DNA of 64,000 nt, taken from NCBI GenBank assembly GCA_907163375.1, contig CAJQUW010001997.1, positions 1 through 64,000 of the forward strand, written 5' to 3'. The notes below the pieces were generated by a model. It was not told where the DNA came from and searched no databases. It saw only the letters and a program-made list of their open reading frames with translations. The position numbers and the translations under genes are program-made. Shown here piece after piece: positions 63,453 through 64,000 of this stretch. The stretch comes from Prostheceraeus crozeri. Its lineage: Eukaryota > Platyhelminthes > Polycladida > Euryleptidae. The first letter of the stretch is position 1, and each line of letters starts with the position of its first letter.

Positions 63453-64000
63453 CGACATCTAATTATATGTTCACATTATTTTGATGAAATTACAGTTATA
63501 GCCTACTTGACGTTGTAGCAAAATATTGAAGAAATTTGCTGTTGATAGTGATGAATATTGCTGATCAAAGTCATCCTGCTACGAAATGCTCCAAGGATTA
63601 ACAGCAGAAAAACTCATGCTGCTAAAACAAAAACATTCGGAGGCAGTGACAAATAATCGCACAAGAAATTATTTAAGCGACTCACCTCAAAAGTAAATGT
63701 CGGCCTACAGAACAGTGATATGCTTCTCTGCCATCGGTTGTGCTGGTCTGGTAGTGTCCGGTTACCGCTGATGATATCTTTTTGAGAGACAACGACTTCG
63801 GTCGAAAATGCGCAATAAATTGCTTGATGCAAAAAATATTGAATATTATTTAATTTTGCATGACGCATAAAAAGAAATTATAGAATTTAACATAATTAAA
63901 ATAAATAGGAACATACATGTACATTTAACATAAAAAAATAGGAAAACGACATGAGCTTTTATTCACTTCATGTAATTATGCTGCTTAAAATCAATAGCAT
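63453..64000. other. No gene seen
   Basis: This is AT-rich DNA to the window edge. The open frame at 63,614-63,868 on minus has no recognisable content. Confidence 0.4.

Noticed and set aside
63235-63518. Overlapping frames on both strands
   Set aside because: They are open only because the CCGACAATTCC array is periodic.

Overview
The window is metazoan nuclear DNA: spliced genes with GT-AG introns, a C2H2 zinc-finger exon, CR1-type LINEs, Penelope-like, hAT, piggyBac, Harbinger and mariner elements. It is AT-rich and repeat-dense. The mix suits a marine invertebrate, but the sequence alone does not fix the phylum.

Region 1 (1 to about 13,000) is the right-hand part of a Polinton/Maverick (adintovirus-like) element, a virus-like fossil whose left end lies outside the window. 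It carries the C-terminal part of a protein-primed DNA polymerase B, adenain-type protease, double-jelly-roll capsid-type protein, core- and pVI-like small basic proteins, retroviral-type integrase with a chromodomain, packaging-type ATPase, two RING-like proteins, an exonuclease-like protein and several structural or unknown genes. Most frames are open; it looks only lightly broken (roughly two to four breaks in the visible part), so it is fairly young. The most unusual feature is a plus-strand cassette at 3,920-5,166 encoding a clear TATA-binding-protein (TBP) fold next to two tandem PC4-like proteins. This would be a host-type transcription-initiation module inside a Polinton.

Region 2 (13,000-30,000) is a patchwork. 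It holds tandem and G-rich repeats, a PIF/Harbinger element with a decayed transposase but a complete three-exon Myb-like gene, a CR1-type LINE with a tRNA-like segment in its 5' region, a 227-bp direct repeat, a LINE 3' scrap, a Penelope-like remnant, a piggyBac transposon with a recognisable 5' exon, and a hAT element with a perfect 8-bp target duplication. The one convincing host gene is a C2H2 zinc-finger exon with 11 fingers at 28,183-29,258.

Region 3 (29,600-51,000) is dominated by nested insertions. One repeat contains a LINE that contains a hAT element. Two 719-bp copies of an unusual element (one at 32,821, the other at 59,188) have long inverted ends and an internal minisatellite, and both sit in TA microsatellites. 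A LINE with a large open reverse-transcriptase frame lies at 34,520-37,600. A mariner relic contains a hAT element. At 43,500-50,940 there is a four-deep nest: LINE, then hAT-like element, then mariner, then hAT-type MITE. Most junctions can be read to the base from target-site duplications.

Region 4 (51,000-64,000) has a tandem repeat split by a hAT element and by a 3.3-kb element with GGCGACC arrays at both ends, more hAT relics (ZMYM1-like and BED-finger types), two other short-motif arrays, and a small ORF at 61,066-61,317 that looks like a secreted cysteine-pair peptide precursor.
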